From positions 71,456 through 135,455 of the forward strand of contig DDIU01000042.1 in assembly GCA_002338655.1 (NCBI GenBank): a DNA stretch of 64,000 nt, written 5' to 3'. This document shows positions 41,790 through 51,729 of this stretch, piece after piece. The position numbers were made by a program, and so were the translations under genes. Position 1 is the first letter of the stretch. Each line of letters begins with the position of its first letter. The DNA comes from Flammeovirgaceae bacterium UBA1842 (GTDB taxonomy: Bacteria; Bacteroidota; Bacteroidia; Cytophagales; Cyclobacteriaceae). The notes beneath the pieces are model-generated. The model was not told the origin of the DNA, made no database searches, and saw nothing but the letters and a program-made list of their open reading frames with translations.

Positions 41790-43592
41790 ATGAGCACAAC
41801 AACAGAAACTAAACAAAGCATAAAAGGCGGAGAATTTTTAATCCGCGAGACCAACGCCAATGAGATATTCATTCCAGAAGAATGGAGTGAGGAGCAGAAA
41901 ATGATAGCCCAAACCTGTCATGACTTCATAGCTCAGGAGATCAATCCGATACTTGATGACATTGATTCGATGAAAAAGCCCGAATTGATGCCCTCTCTTT
42001 TAGATAAAGCGGGTGAATTAGGTTTACTGGGAACAAGCGTACCAGAATCTTACGGAGGGTTTGGCATGAACTTCAACACTTCCATGTTAGTGGCCGAAGT
42101 ATTTGGCGGAGCTCATTCATTTGCAGTGGCAATATCTGCCCATACAGGAATTGGAACGTTGCCCATACTTTATTATGGTAATGAAGAGCAAAAGAAAAAG
42201 TATTTACCAAACCTGGCAAGTGGTAAATGGAAAGCGGCCTATTGCTTAACGGAACCAGATTCAGGCTCAGATGCCAATTCCGGAAAAACAAAAGCGGTAC
42301 TCTCATCAGATAAGAAACACTATGTTGTCAACGGACAGAAAATGTGGATAACGAATGGTGGTTTTGCAGACATATTCATCGTATTTGCAAAAATCGATGA
42401 CGACAAAAACCTATCGGCCTTTATTGTTGAAAAGGATTTTGGTGGAATCACCATGAACGAGGAAGAAAAGAAAATGGGTATCAAAGGATCATCTACCCGT
42501 CAGATTTTCTTCAATGATTGCAAGGTGCCGGTAGAAAATCTGCTTTCTGAAAGGGAAAATGGTTTTAAGATTGCTGTAAATATTTTAAATATTGGTAGAA
42601 TTAAATTAGGCGTTGCTGCTGTAGGTGGTAGTAAAGGCATAATTAGTAAAGCCGTTAATTATTCAAATGAGCGTAAGCAATTTGGGACTTCGATTTCAAA
42701 TTTTGGAGCAATAAAATATAAAATTGCTCAAATGACCACCAAAACCTTTGCTTCTGAATCGGCTCACTACCGAGCAGGGCAAAATATAGATGATGCTTAT
42801 GATAGCCTGATAGCTGGTGGAATGGATGAGGCAAAAGCCAAGTTGAAATCAGTAGAAGAGTTTGCCATTGAGTGCGCCATCTTAAAAGTTCATGGTTCTG
42901 AAGTATTGGATTATTGTGCCGATGAAGGGGTACAAATATATGGAGGAATGGGATTTTCGGCAGAAGGTCCAATGGACAGAGCTTATCGTGATGCCCGAAT
43001 CAACAGAATATTTGAGGGAACGAATGAGATCAACAGAATGCTCTGCATTGATATGTTGATGAAAAGGGCGATGAAGGGAACCATTGATTTGATGACCCCA
43101 GCCATGGCGGTTCAAAAAGAGTTGATGTCGATTCCCGACTTTGGTGCTTCTGATGGTGACGAACTTTTTGCCAAGGAGAAAAAAGCACTAGTTAATATGA
43201 AAAAAGCAGGGCTAATGGTGGCTGGAGCGGCAGTTCAAAAGTTTATGCAGAAACTTGGTGAAGAGCAGGAGATATTGATGAACATGGCGGATATGATGAT
43301 TGAGGGCTATGTAGCAGAATCAACACTTTTGAGAGTTGAGAAGCTAGTGGCAAAAAATGGAGAAGAAGCTTCCAGCGTTCAAATTGATATGATGCGGGTT
43401 AACCTTCATGAAGCCATTGAAAAAGCAGCAGCTGCCGGAAGGGAAGCAATTAATTCATTTGCCTCTGGTGACGAGCAGCGTATGATGCTTATGGGCTTGA
43501 AGAGGTTCACCAAAATTGAACCGATGAATCTAAAAGACGCCAGAAGAAGAATTGCAGACCATGTGATTGGAAAGAATGAATATCCATTTTAA
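41790..43592 (+). CDS. fadE: Acyl-CoA dehydrogenase, FadE-type
   Basis: 600 residues. FAD-dependent first step of beta-oxidation. The N-terminal and middle domains include YCLTEPDSGSDA and KMWITNGGFADIF. The C-terminal domain has the YGGMGFSAEGPMDRAYRDAR and RIFEGTNEINR motifs, the latter containing the glutamate usually acting as catalytic base. The long C-terminal extension of about 180 residues matches B. subtilis FadE-like enzymes. Last gene of the operon, followed by a strong terminator. Confidence 0.95.
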   Translation: MSTTTETKQSIKGGEFLIRETNANEIFIPEEWSEEQKMIAQTCHDFIAQEINPILDDIDSMKKPELMPSLLDKAGELGLLGTSVPESYGGFGMNFNTSMLVAEVFGGAHSFAVAISAHTGIGTLPILYYGNEEQKKKYLPNLASGKWKAAYCLTEPDSGSDANSGKTKAVLSSDKKHYVVNGQKMWITNGGFADIFIVFAKIDDDKNLSAFIVEKDFGGITMNEEEKKMGIKGSSTRQIFFNDCKVPVENLLSERENGFKIAVNILNIGRIKLGVAAVGGSKGIISKAVNYSNERKQFGTSISNFGAIKYKIAQMTTKTFASESAHYRAGQNIDDAYDSLIAGGMDEAKAKLKSVEEFAIECAILKVHGSEVLDYCADEGVQIYGGMGFSAEGPMDRAYRDARINRIFEGTNEINRMLCIDMLMKRAMKGTIDLMTPAMAVQKELMSIPDFGASDGDELFAKEKKALVNMKKAGLMVAGAAVQKFMQKLGEEQEILMNMADMMIEGYVAESTLLRVEKLVAKNGEEASSVQIDMMRVNLHEAIEKAAAAGREAINSFASGDEQRMMLMGLKRFTKIEPMNLKDARRRIADHVIGKNEYPF

Positions 43593-43633
43593 TAACTATC
43601 GGAGGACATAAAGCCCGCGCCCCCGTATCTCAT

Positions 43634-43672
43634 ATTATAGCCCACGAATCAATTCGTGGGCTATAATTTTTT
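43634..43672 (+). terminator. Strong terminator after fadE
   Basis: A 16-bp perfect stem (43634-43649 with 43652-43667; core CCCACGAAT / ATTCGTGGG) has only a 2-nt formal loop and is followed by T-rich sequence. A further inverted repeat, AACCAACC (43707-43714) / GGTTGGTT (43731-43738), lies between it and the next promoter; its role is unclear. Confidence 0.88.
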
Positions 43673-43746
43673 ACATACGCAAGAACCGTTTTAACGGTTT
43701 ATTTAAAACCAACCAACGGGTCAAGCTTTCGGTTGGTTAATTTTGC

Positions 43747-43754
43747 TACATTTG
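43747..43754 (+). promoter_or_regulatory. -7 promoter element TACATTTG
   Basis: Exact TAnnTTTG match, 22 bp before the ATG of the DUF885 lipoprotein gene. Confidence 0.5.
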
Positions 43755-43776
43755 ACAAAATTAAAATTGCAAACCG

Positions 43777-45546
43777 ATGAAAAACGTATTATTAATTGCT
43801 TTGGCTGTTGTTTTCTTTATGTCTTGTAAGACCGAACCAAAACAGGAAGAGGCTCCAATTGAATTTTCACAATTTTTACAGAATTATAATGAAGAGCGTT
43901 TGGCACTTTACCCTTTGGACGCCACGTTTGCCGGAGATACTCGATTTAATGATCAATTTCCAAATAGCATCTCTGAAGGATACCGCGGCCAACTTAAAGA
44001 TTTTTATTCCAAATATCTTACTGGGTTGCAGAACTATGACAGAGAATCATTCAACGAAAATGATCAAATGAGCTATGACGTTCTGAAATGGGAATGCGAT
44101 ATAAATTTAGAAGGATTGACTTTCCCTACCAACCTAAGGCCTATTGACCAAATGTGGTCGGTGAACCTGGTAATGGGTCAGCTGGCAAGTGGATCATCAG
44201 CTCAACCATTCAAAACCGTTGAGGATTACAATAATTGGCTCAAGCGGGTAAGCCAATTTATAGTATGGGGGGATACTGCCATTGCCAATATGAAAAAGGG
44301 GATTAAAACATGGAACGTCTTGCCAACTTCCTTGATTAAAAAAGTAATACCCCAAATAGAATCATTAGCAAAAGGGACGGTGGAGGATCACTTGTTTTAC
44401 TCACCAGTGAAAATGTTTCCTGAAAACTTTACAGATGCGGAGAAGGAAAAATTGACTGTTGAATACGAAAAAATGGTTTCTGACCAGATCATTCCATTAT
44501 TCACCCGGATGTCTAAGTTTTTAAATGAGGAATATCTTCCTGCAGGTAGATCAACTTCTGGTATATCAGCATTGAAAAACGGAGACGGGTTTTATAAACA
44601 TCAAATAAAACTATATACCACAACTGAAATGACAGCCGATGAAGTTTTTGAACTAGGGAAAAGTGAGGTGGCCAGAATATTGTCAGAAATGGAAAAGGTA
44701 AAAAATGAAGTAGGTTTCAAAGGCGACATAAAATCATTTTTTAACTATGTGAGAAACAAGAAGGAGCTTATGCCTTTTAACACAGCCGATGAGGTACTTG
44801 CTAATTTTGATGCTATTCATGAGCGAATGAAACCACAACTGGAAAAGCTTTTTGACAAAGTACCTAAAACGCCATTTGAAATAAAACGTACTGAATCTTT
44901 CCGGGAAGCCTCAGCTAGTGCTGAATATAACCAAGGATCACTTGACGGAACACGACCCGGCATTTTTTATGTTCCTGTGCCTGATGCAAAAAAATATAAC
45001 ACCTATTCTGATGAGTCATTGTTCTTGCATGAGGCTATTCCGGGTCATCATTATCAAATTTCCCTACAGCAGGAAAATGAAAGTTTACCAGAGTTCAGAA
45101 GAACATTATGGTACAGTGCTTACGGTGAGGGCTGGGCATTATATAGTGAATCACTAGGCAAAGAACTGGGGCTTTACACCGATCCATATCAGTATTTTGG
45201 AATGCTTGGCGCTGAAATGCACCGGGCGGTTAGGTTAGTTGTTGATGCAGGGATGCATTCTAAAGGATGGACTAGGGAACAGGCTATTCAGTATTCTCTA
45301 GACAATGAGGCTGAAAGTGAGGCAGGAATAACCTCAGAAATAGAACGATACATGGCCAATCCCGGACAGGCACTTTCTTATAAAATTGGCCAACTGAAGA
45401 TAATTGAATTAAGGAAGCGTGCCGAGGCCACATTGGGAGAAAAGTTTGATATTCGGGAATTCCATAATGTAGTTTTAGGAACGGGTTGTGTTCCTTTGGA
45501 ATTGTTGGAGGCTAAAATAAATAGCTGGATTGCCGCTAATAAATAA
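43777..45546 (+). CDS. DUF885-family metal-dependent lipoprotein (putative peptidase)
   Basis: 589 residues. Lipoprotein signal MKNVLLIALAVVFFMSC. The DUF885 family is a set of helical zinc-dependent hydrolases; here the metal motif is FLHEAIPGHHYQ (HExxxGHH, about residue 417) with a downstream acidic GEGWALYSES motif. It is probably anchored in the outer membrane facing the periplasm or outside, degrading peptides. It has its own promoter and a terminator after it. Confidence 0.88.
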   Translation: MKNVLLIALAVVFFMSCKTEPKQEEAPIEFSQFLQNYNEERLALYPLDATFAGDTRFNDQFPNSISEGYRGQLKDFYSKYLTGLQNYDRESFNENDQMSYDVLKWECDINLEGLTFPTNLRPIDQMWSVNLVMGQLASGSSAQPFKTVEDYNNWLKRVSQFIVWGDTAIANMKKGIKTWNVLPTSLIKKVIPQIESLAKGTVEDHLFYSPVKMFPENFTDAEKEKLTVEYEKMVSDQIIPLFTRMSKFLNEEYLPAGRSTSGISALKNGDGFYKHQIKLYTTTEMTADEVFELGKSEVARILSEMEKVKNEVGFKGDIKSFFNYVRNKKELMPFNTADEVLANFDAIHERMKPQLEKLFDKVPKTPFEIKRTESFREASASAEYNQGSLDGTRPGIFYVPVPDAKKYNTYSDESLFLHEAIPGHHYQISLQQENESLPEFRRTLWYSAYGEGWALYSESLGKELGLYTDPYQYFGMLGAEMHRAVRLVVDAGMHSKGWTREQAIQYSLDNEAESEAGITSEIERYMANPGQALSYKIGQLKIIELRKRAEATLGEKFDIREFHNVVLGTGCVPLELLEAKINSWIAANK

Positions 45547-45550
45547 AAAA

Positions 45551-45592
45551 GGAAGCCTACTGAACTTCAAAAGCTTAGTAGGCCTCCTTTTC
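45551..45592. terminator. Bidirectional terminator between convergent genes
   Basis: GGAAGCCTACT (45551-45561) pairs with AGTAGGCCTCC (45577-45587), one mismatch, with an A-run on the left and T-run on the right. It can serve both the DUF885 gene and the minus-strand haloperoxidase-like gene. Confidence 0.8.
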
Positions 45593-45602
45593 TTTTTAAT
45601 TT

Positions 45603-47798
45603 TTAATGAGAGACCACAATCTTTCTAGAAGTCTTAAAGCTCTTGCCTTGAATTTCAAGTACATAAACCCCATTATCTAATAGAGAAGTATCTATTGTCA
45701 ATTCGTTACTTGGTGTATCTTTACGAAAATGCAGTTTACCCTGAAGGTCATAAATATTAACCTTAGTTATTCCATTTCCATTTAAATTGACTTTTAACTG
45801 ATTTTGAACCGGATTGGGATAAACCAATAAATTACGGAATGGTTCTTTTTCACTTTCCGTGGCTGTGACCTGATTTAAGAAGTATTTTTCAGCTAGTTCA
45901 AAGGCTTCCTTGCCTATTTTATCCCCAATAATTCTTCCACGTAAGTCATCAGCCGGAGGGTGAATACCTCCCCAAATGCGGGAAAGACTACACTGATCCG
46001 AGGCATCACGGTAAGTTGCCCACTGTAAATCGATATCCATGCTTGGCCCTTCTTCGAAAACAAGGAACTCATTTTTAGGGGCAAAGAACTCACCCATGCC
46101 ACCGGGAAAATACTCATCTCCTGTCAACAAAGTCATCACTTCGGCCGCAGCTCTTGAATAAGTAGAATGTCCGGAGATGTACCCAGCAAAAGGAGGGGTT
46201 ATAAACGAAGGCCTTTGATAAGGCCACCAGTTCTCAGCAAGAATCCAGTCAACGCCTGCTTCATCTACCTCAGGGTCATTGATATAATCAGGCCCTTTCC
46301 ATGCGTATAGTTTTATTTTACCAACATTGACATCATTGACCCCGGCTAGTGGATCACCAGATTCAACTACTTCTATCAAACCGGGCTCCAAGGTAATACC
46401 CTCGGGCGAATAGTTATCTAAATCAGGGTTGGAACTCTGCCCTTTATCAGCCATATACCTAATGGCTGAGATAGGACGTATGTAATCATACCATCCTTTG
46501 ATGCCCCAAGCGGTAATAGCAGCATCGTGCATAGCTCCACCCATGACAAAATAAGCTTTAACGTCCCATTCAAGGTCATCCAATACAGACCCCTCACCTC
46601 TAAATTTTCTAACAAACAGTGGATGATCATGCACATAATTTAAAATGGTGTACCAATGACCGGGCGGGGTTTCAGAGTTTGGCCCATCAGCCCAAAATTC
46701 TGCAAGCACCCGGGTGTAATCACCTCGGGCAACAATATTATCTGCATAGGGCAATCCTGTTTTTGGGTTCACTGACCGTCCCTTTCCAGTATCACCACCT
46801 TCCAATGTATTGTAAAAGTTTTTATAGTCAGCTAATTCCGTTGGGAGGTTATCTACACTGCCCACATTGCCAGAAGCACCAGGTGATATATTCCACATCA
46901 CTCCATCGGAGGGGTCTAGGTGGCTGGACCACTTGGAAACCAGAGAGAATGTCCATTTATATTCATCAGATAAACCAGAACCATCTTCTTCTAAATATGG
47001 AGGGTCACCGGGATCATGGTATACCCGATATTCATGATCATCACGCGAATATTTTTTCAGGTCATTTGCAATTAATGAAAAGCCGTCAACATTACCCCAT
47101 TCTGGCCCTAAAAATGCTGGAGTGGCTCCCGGAATGATATTGCCACTTTGATCAATAAAGATTTCCAAAGTTAGTGGTTGCCATCTATTGGCATCAGTTA
47201 ATGTCGGATTTCCCGGTTCTGCAGGAATCAATGGTTCATTAACGGGCGTGTAATATAGATTTTCATATTCATTTTCTTCGTTGGAGCCATCCTGTAGCCC
47301 ATATTCGATCATTTGTTGTGCAATGTAGTTGCCAAGGGCAGCGGGTGAACCCGAAGAATAATCAACACTTTCAAATGAAGGATCATAACCTAAATCGTCC
47401 ATTAAGGCATTCATCTCCATTACTACCCTACCAATACCGGGTGACTTAAAAAAACGATGTCGAAGTAAGCGGTAGCAGGCATAGCTTAGTGCTTCTTCCT
47501 GAGCGGCCTTTATATTTTCAGGTTGCATTATTCCATCAAATGGACAAGTATAGCCATGTACAGTTTGACCTAAAAAGTAAGTTTCAGCCAGATCATCGTA
47601 AGCCGCCCAGGCATCATACATAACAACAGAGGTGTGAAAGAGATTGCGCGCATGGACTGTCGGACGTGCATAATCACCACGAATTCCATCAAGTAAAATC
47701 TCGTTCCATTTTCTTGCTACCGAGTGAGAGGGCTGAGCTATTCCTAAGCCATGAATGCCAAATATAATGACCAGAAGTAATATTGATTTTTTAAGCAT
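45603..47798 (-). CDS. Secreted vanadium-dependent haloperoxidase-like / PAP2 protein with type IX sorting domain
   Basis: 731 residues with signal peptide (LLLVIIFGIHGLGIAQ). The vanadate/phosphate pocket motifs are all present: KGWYDYIRP (K-x6-RP), SGHS in FAGYISGHSTYSRAA, and SRIWGGIH (SR-x5-H). This fits either a vanadium haloperoxidase, which makes hypohalous acid from halide and peroxide, or a related acid phosphatase. The last 75 residues are a Por/type IX secretion sorting domain (LLVYPNPVQNQLKV ... LDNGVYVLEI), so the protein is exported across the outer membrane. It lies 7 bp downstream of the M2 peptidase gene, likely in one operon. Confidence 0.85.
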   Translation of the reverse strand: MLKKSILLLVIIFGIHGLGIAQPSHSVARKWNEILLDGIRGDYARPTVHARNLFHTSVVMYDAWAAYDDLAETYFLGQTVHGYTCPFDGIMQPENIKAAQEEALSYACYRLLRHRFFKSPGIGRVVMEMNALMDDLGYDPSFESVDYSSGSPAALGNYIAQQMIEYGLQDGSNEENEYENLYYTPVNEPLIPAEPGNPTLTDANRWQPLTLEIFIDQSGNIIPGATPAFLGPEWGNVDGFSLIANDLKKYSRDDHEYRVYHDPGDPPYLEEDGSGLSDEYKWTFSLVSKWSSHLDPSDGVMWNISPGASGNVGSVDNLPTELADYKNFYNTLEGGDTGKGRSVNPKTGLPYADNIVARGDYTRVLAEFWADGPNSETPPGHWYTILNYVHDHPLFVRKFRGEGSVLDDLEWDVKAYFVMGGAMHDAAITAWGIKGWYDYIRPISAIRYMADKGQSSNPDLDNYSPEGITLEPGLIEVVESGDPLAGVNDVNVGKIKLYAWKGPDYINDPEVDEAGVDWILAENWWPYQRPSFITPPFAGYISGHSTYSRAAAEVMTLLTGDEYFPGGMGEFFAPKNEFLVFEEGPSMDIDLQWATYRDASDQCSLSRIWGGIHPPADDLRGRIIGDKIGKEAFELAEKYFLNQVTATESEKEPFRNLLVYPNPVQNQLKVNLNGNGITKVNIYDLQGKLHFRKDTPSNELTIDTSLLDNGVYVLEIQGKSFKTSRKIVVSH

Positions 47799-47805
47799 AT
47801 CTCAA

Positions 47806-49623
47806 TTAAAAATTAGGCTGTTCAGGTAATGTATAAGTACGGCCTTCATTGGCTTTTTTCAAATACGCGGTTAAAGGCTCAAAATACTCAAGCATAGCTT
47901 TGGCGTTAAGATCTTCACCCGTTGTTTCTTTTAATAATACCCTCCAGTCTTTGGTTGCACCCACTTTCAACATGTCGTTTAAAAAGTTCCCCACTTCCTT
48001 ACTTCCATAATAATTAGTGGCCCGGGGATCTTCATGTAGAATATTTTTGGCAATATAATTATGGATTTGAAATAGGAGTACATAGGATAATGCGTAATCA
48101 TAGTACTGAGCGGCATCATCATTAATGTGTGTTTTTGAAGTTGCATCAGCAAATTCTTCACCCCTCGCTGTTGGAGGGACAATACCCTGAAATTTAGCCT
48201 TCATGTCCCACCAGGTTTTATTATACTGGTCTTTTGGAAGATCGTTGACATAAAGCTCACTTTCAAAATGGGGCATTAGGCCTGCTGAGAAAGGGATAAA
48301 GACGATATAGTTTAGGGCTTCTTTTAGTAGTGCCTGGGTTTCATCAGTTTGGATTCCTGCTGGGATAAGATCCAGATTCTCTAAAAATGGTTTTTGCATT
48401 GCTGCCAAGCCAAGCATACTACCAATGGCTTCATGAAACCCTCGGTTTGCCCCACTTCTCAATAAAGGAGGCACATCTGGGTTAGTGTAGGCCATGTAAT
48501 AATAGATGTGCCCGAACTCGTGATGGGTAGTTTCATACCATTCGGCATTGGGAACCACACTCATCAAGCTTCTTACGTCATTTTTTAAATCCATGTGCCA
48601 AGCAGAGGCATGGTTGTTTTTTCTGTAACCGGCATCTATGGGTGCAGGATAAAGACTTGAACTATCATAAAAACTTTGTGGCAATGGATTAAAACCAAGG
48701 CTAATATAAAATCGCTCTGCTTGTTTTACTATCCACTCTGGCCCCTTTTCTTTTAACACGCCATCGAGGTCGATGCCTTCTACTTTTACCATTTCTGACC
48801 AATCCTGACCCCATCTGTTGGGTAGCCAATCTGCGGGTAACATTTCAGGCACATCGGCTTTGTATTTTTTGGCCAGCTCATACCGTGCCCAGGTATGCAG
48901 TTCTCTATACAAAGGCCATACATCCTTTACAAGTTGCTCATTTAGCTTGAGCATTTCCTCTGTTGTCATTCCATAATCAGAAACTTGATAAGTGAAGTAA
49001 TCATGATAACCCAGGGCTTGAACTGTTTTATTTCTTAATTGTTGAAGATTTGCCAAGCCGTCTTTAAGTGTCTTACCCACTTCTTTACTGGCTTCCCAAG
49101 CCTTTCTCCTTTTGGTAAGATCGGTTTCTTCGTTCAGGATTTTGTCAATGTCATTGGTAGAAACGGATTTTCCATCTATTTGAAAGTCAAACCCAAAAAG
49201 CTTTTCTGTTTGAGCGGTTTCAGCTTTGATTCTTTCTTTTACTATGTCAGAAACAGTGGCCGGGTTGTTTGCGGCAGCATATAAAATGGCCTCAAGCTGT
49301 TTTACTTGAATATCATCCAGTTGATCTTTCTTTTCGAGCAAAGCACGGGTGCTGGTAATAATTGACTCCCCTCCGGTAAATTTGGCAAAAGCCTCATTGG
49401 CAACTTGCGTATTGTAAGCATTGAGCGTGTCACCTTCAACTATACGGGTATTTGATGCCCATTCAGCTTTCGATGAATTATAGTAGAGCTTTAAATATTC
49501 CTTTGTGTATTCATCCAGAAAGGCTTGTGCTTCTTCCTTGATGTTGGAAGTTTCCCTTTTTGGTTCTCCGCAACTGGAAAGCATTACGGTCAATAGTCCA
49601 AAAACAATTAATAGATTCTTCAT
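47806..49623 (-). CDS. M2-family (ACE-like) metallopeptidase lipoprotein
   Basis: 605 residues. Lipoprotein signal ending LSSC. Zinc motif HHEFGH within ETTHHEFGHIYYYMAY (HExxH), with the third ligand likely the glutamate in RGFHEAIGSMLGL. Peptidyl-dipeptidase A (angiotensin-converting-enzyme) family; removes C-terminal dipeptides in the eukaryotic enzymes. Length agrees with bacterial members. Here it is probably an outer-membrane-anchored peptidase. It is the first gene of a pair with the haloperoxidase-like gene, preceded by a 213-bp gap in which I see no gene. Confidence 0.9.
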   Translation of the reverse strand: MKNLLIVFGLLTVMLSSCGEPKRETSNIKEEAQAFLDEYTKEYLKLYYNSSKAEWASNTRIVEGDTLNAYNTQVANEAFAKFTGGESIITSTRALLEKKDQLDDIQVKQLEAILYAAANNPATVSDIVKERIKAETAQTEKLFGFDFQIDGKSVSTNDIDKILNEETDLTKRRKAWEASKEVGKTLKDGLANLQQLRNKTVQALGYHDYFTYQVSDYGMTTEEMLKLNEQLVKDVWPLYRELHTWARYELAKKYKADVPEMLPADWLPNRWGQDWSEMVKVEGIDLDGVLKEKGPEWIVKQAERFYISLGFNPLPQSFYDSSSLYPAPIDAGYRKNNHASAWHMDLKNDVRSLMSVVPNAEWYETTHHEFGHIYYYMAYTNPDVPPLLRSGANRGFHEAIGSMLGLAAMQKPFLENLDLIPAGIQTDETQALLKEALNYIVFIPFSAGLMPHFESELYVNDLPKDQYNKTWWDMKAKFQGIVPPTARGEEFADATSKTHINDDAAQYYDYALSYVLLFQIHNYIAKNILHEDPRATNYYGSKEVGNFLNDMLKVGATKDWRVLLKETTGEDLNAKAMLEYFEPLTAYLKKANEGRTYTLPEQPNF

Positions 49624-49836
49624 AAAAGTAGCTTTTTAGTATAAGGTTCTATGTGTAGTGCATCTCAGAATTGTGCAATATTCAAATATATAAATAATTA
49701 CCAGTGTCCGATAAAATATCAGGCACTTTAACATTGTATGGTTAAAATGTTTAGTAAAGGATTCTACCCCCGATGTGCTATTTTGTGGACGTCAATTGTG
49801 ATGCCCTTTGGGAATAATGGGAGATTTTAAAACTTA

Positions 49837-50853
49837 TTATTTTCTCACCAATTCGTTTCGCAGATTGGCAATATAATTGGCCAAAGCTTTTTGCCAGGTA
49901 GGTGCTGCATCCCACCGTTTTCCTACAAAATCATTTTCAGAATAGATATGTTTGATGTAGAATTTATATACCTGTGTATTTATATTGTAAGATGAAATTT
50001 CAGATGCCCCATCGTTCACAACCTCACTCACATAGGCCGACTCATTGTCACTAATTTCATACCCTAGTATTTGTTTAACAGCTTTTCCTGTTGAATGGGT
50101 GTAATATAATATGTACTGATACCCCTTGGTTCGTAATTCTTTTTCATCAAACCCAGGGTCTACAAAACCCCACTTATAGGGATAATTTTTCATTACTTCA
50201 GCTATGGCCGCTGTGTCCGCAAATTGAGGGACCGCTAATTTTTCTGATGAAAAATTCAAATCATAAAATTCAGACCTTCTGCCCTTGATGATGCTTACCA
50301 TTTCACCATATTGCGGATTTCCAATAATCAATAAATTCGTTTTTTCAAGATTTGAATTTGCTGCAATCCGATATAAATCCTCTAGTATTCCTTTAAGATC
50401 ATTTCCCTCCATTTTCCAAGCCTCTTGATTGTTGGCTATTAAGAAAGACCGATCTTTTAATTTGAGGAGAATGAGTTTGTAAGACAGCCCATCGTAGAAC
50501 AAAAATGCAGCATGAGAAAGGTCCCTTGCATCCAGCGCATCCAGAAAGGCGTCATAGGACTCATAACCACTGAATATGTCATCCATATAATAATAGGTGA
50601 CGGCATCAATCCCTGCTTTTTTAAACCCCGGTTGTGCCACTTCAGCAATCCCACTCCAATCTGCACGGATTTCCGGGGATTGGTTTTTTAGTGGCACCTT
50701 GATAAAAACCACAGTTTTGGATGACAGAATTTCTTCAGGAAGTTGATCCGAATAATTCAATGTGGCCAGTCGATTATAAAACTCCTTTTCCTGAGCAAGA
50801 GTATCTATGGAAATGAGTAATAGGAATGCAAGTAAAAACCTGATTGATTTCAT
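49837..50853 (-). CDS. Exported protein of unknown function
   Basis: 338 residues with a clear signal peptide (MKSIRFLLAFLLLISIDTLAQ). The mature part is an alpha/beta protein (SKTVVFIKVPLKNQSPEIR, TNLLIIGNPQYGEM) without a recognised catalytic motif. Probably periplasmic or secreted. The 3' gap to the M2 peptidase gene is 213 bp and the 5' gap to the VOC gene 46 bp. Unlikely to be an artefact, as codon usage and signal peptide are good. Confidence 0.7.
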   Translation of the reverse strand: MKSIRFLLAFLLLISIDTLAQEKEFYNRLATLNYSDQLPEEILSSKTVVFIKVPLKNQSPEIRADWSGIAEVAQPGFKKAGIDAVTYYYMDDIFSGYESYDAFLDALDARDLSHAAFLFYDGLSYKLILLKLKDRSFLIANNQEAWKMEGNDLKGILEDLYRIAANSNLEKTNLLIIGNPQYGEMVSIIKGRRSEFYDLNFSSEKLAVPQFADTAAIAEVMKNYPYKWGFVDPGFDEKELRTKGYQYILYYTHSTGKAVKQILGYEISDNESAYVSEVVNDGASEISSYNINTQVYKFYIKHIYSENDFVGKRWDAAPTWQKALANYIANLRNELVRK

Positions 50854-50899
50854 TATAAACGAAACGATTTAGATTGAATATTATTTACCATTCGTGTCA

Positions 50900-51316
50900 T
50901 TAAGTGGCAAAAATTTGGTTTTTATCTTTAAAAGCCTTGAATTCCAATGCATTGCCACTTGGATCGAGAAAAAACATGGTGGCTTGTTCCCCTGGTTTTC
51001 CTTTAAACCTAATATGGGGCTTTATAATAAATGCAATGTTATGCCCTTCAAGGTGTTTGCTCAGCTTTTCCCATTCCGCCCACTCCAAAATTACCCCAAA
51101 ATGCCTTACCGGTACGGAGTCACCATCAACGTCATTGGTTGTAGCAGCTTTCACCTCTTCAGGTTTTAAATGCGCCACCAGTTGATGCCCAAAGAAATTA
51201 AAATCGATCCATTGATCGGAACTTCTGCCTGTTGAGCAACCCAAAACATTTACATAAAATGACCGTGCTTCTTCTAGGTCCTTGACCGGAAAGGCAAGAT
51301 GAAAGGGAGGTATCAT
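50900..51316 (-). CDS. VOC-family (glyoxalase/dioxygenase-like) protein
   Basis: 138 residues. Two beta-alpha-beta-beta-beta modules with HLAFPVKDLEEARSFYVNVLG (5-25) and the C-terminal MFFLDPSGNALEFKAF. Metal ligands likely include His6, His77 (VRHFGV) and Glu126. It begins 1 bp downstream of the Rieske gene's stop, in the same direction, so the two may act on one substrate. The specific reaction is unknown. Confidence 0.87.
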   Translation of the reverse strand: MIPPFHLAFPVKDLEEARSFYVNVLGCSTGRSSDQWIDFNFFGHQLVAHLKPEEVKAATTNDVDGDSVPVRHFGVILEWAEWEKLSKHLEGHNIAFIIKPHIRFKGKPGEQATMFFLDPSGNALEFKAFKDKNQIFAT

Positions 51317-51317
51317 A

Positions 51318-51644
51318 TTATTCTGTTAAGCCGATATAAAAACCGGAATCATCAATTTTAATGGGATATGTTTTTAAGTCTGCAGTGCGATGGTCACACT
51401 CCACGCCAAACTTAAGATTATATCTGTAATTATGTAAGGGGCAAATAATTTCGCCAAATCCATTGATCGTGCCGCCACTTAAAGATTCTGACTGATGTGG
51501 ACAGGTGTCAGAAGTAGCATAAAAATTGGAATTGAAATAGGAAAGGCAAATTTTAACGTCTTTATAAATAATCTGAACGGGATTGAGTTCACCCAATTTT
51601 GCTTCAGCCTGAGCCTTGTTATTGAATATTTTTATCCAATTCAT
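51318..51644 (-). CDS. Rieske [2Fe-2S] ferredoxin-like protein
   Basis: 108 residues. Rieske cluster ligands Cys48 and His50 (TCPHQSES) and Cys68 and His71 (CPLHNYRYN). Small stand-alone Rieske proteins act as electron carriers to oxygenases or reductases such as nitrite reductase NirD. Its promoter region and the first codons are duplicated at 52469-52585 beyond the toxin-antitoxin insertion, which shows that the gene originally faced the M20 peptidase gene. Confidence 0.9.
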   Translation of the reverse strand: MNWIKIFNNKAQAEAKLGELNPVQIIYKDVKICLSYFNSNFYATSDTCPHQSESLSGGTINGFGEIICPLHNYRYNLKFGVECDHRTADLKTYPIKIDDSGFYIGLTE

Positions 51645-51729
51645 TTGTTAGAAGATACTTTGACCACGATTAAGTTATCAAATTTGTAATGGTTATACCA
51701 AAGTAGGTGAGCAATCTTTTTATTATTTT
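51598..51729. repeat. Left copy of the direct repeat flanking the toxin-antitoxin insertion
   Basis: It corresponds to 52469-52585 with scattered substitutions and a 13-bp deletion in the right copy. It covers the first ~15 codons of the Rieske gene and about 85 bp upstream. The shared core includes TTTGTTAG and ACGATTAAGTTATCAAATTT. Confidence 0.9.
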
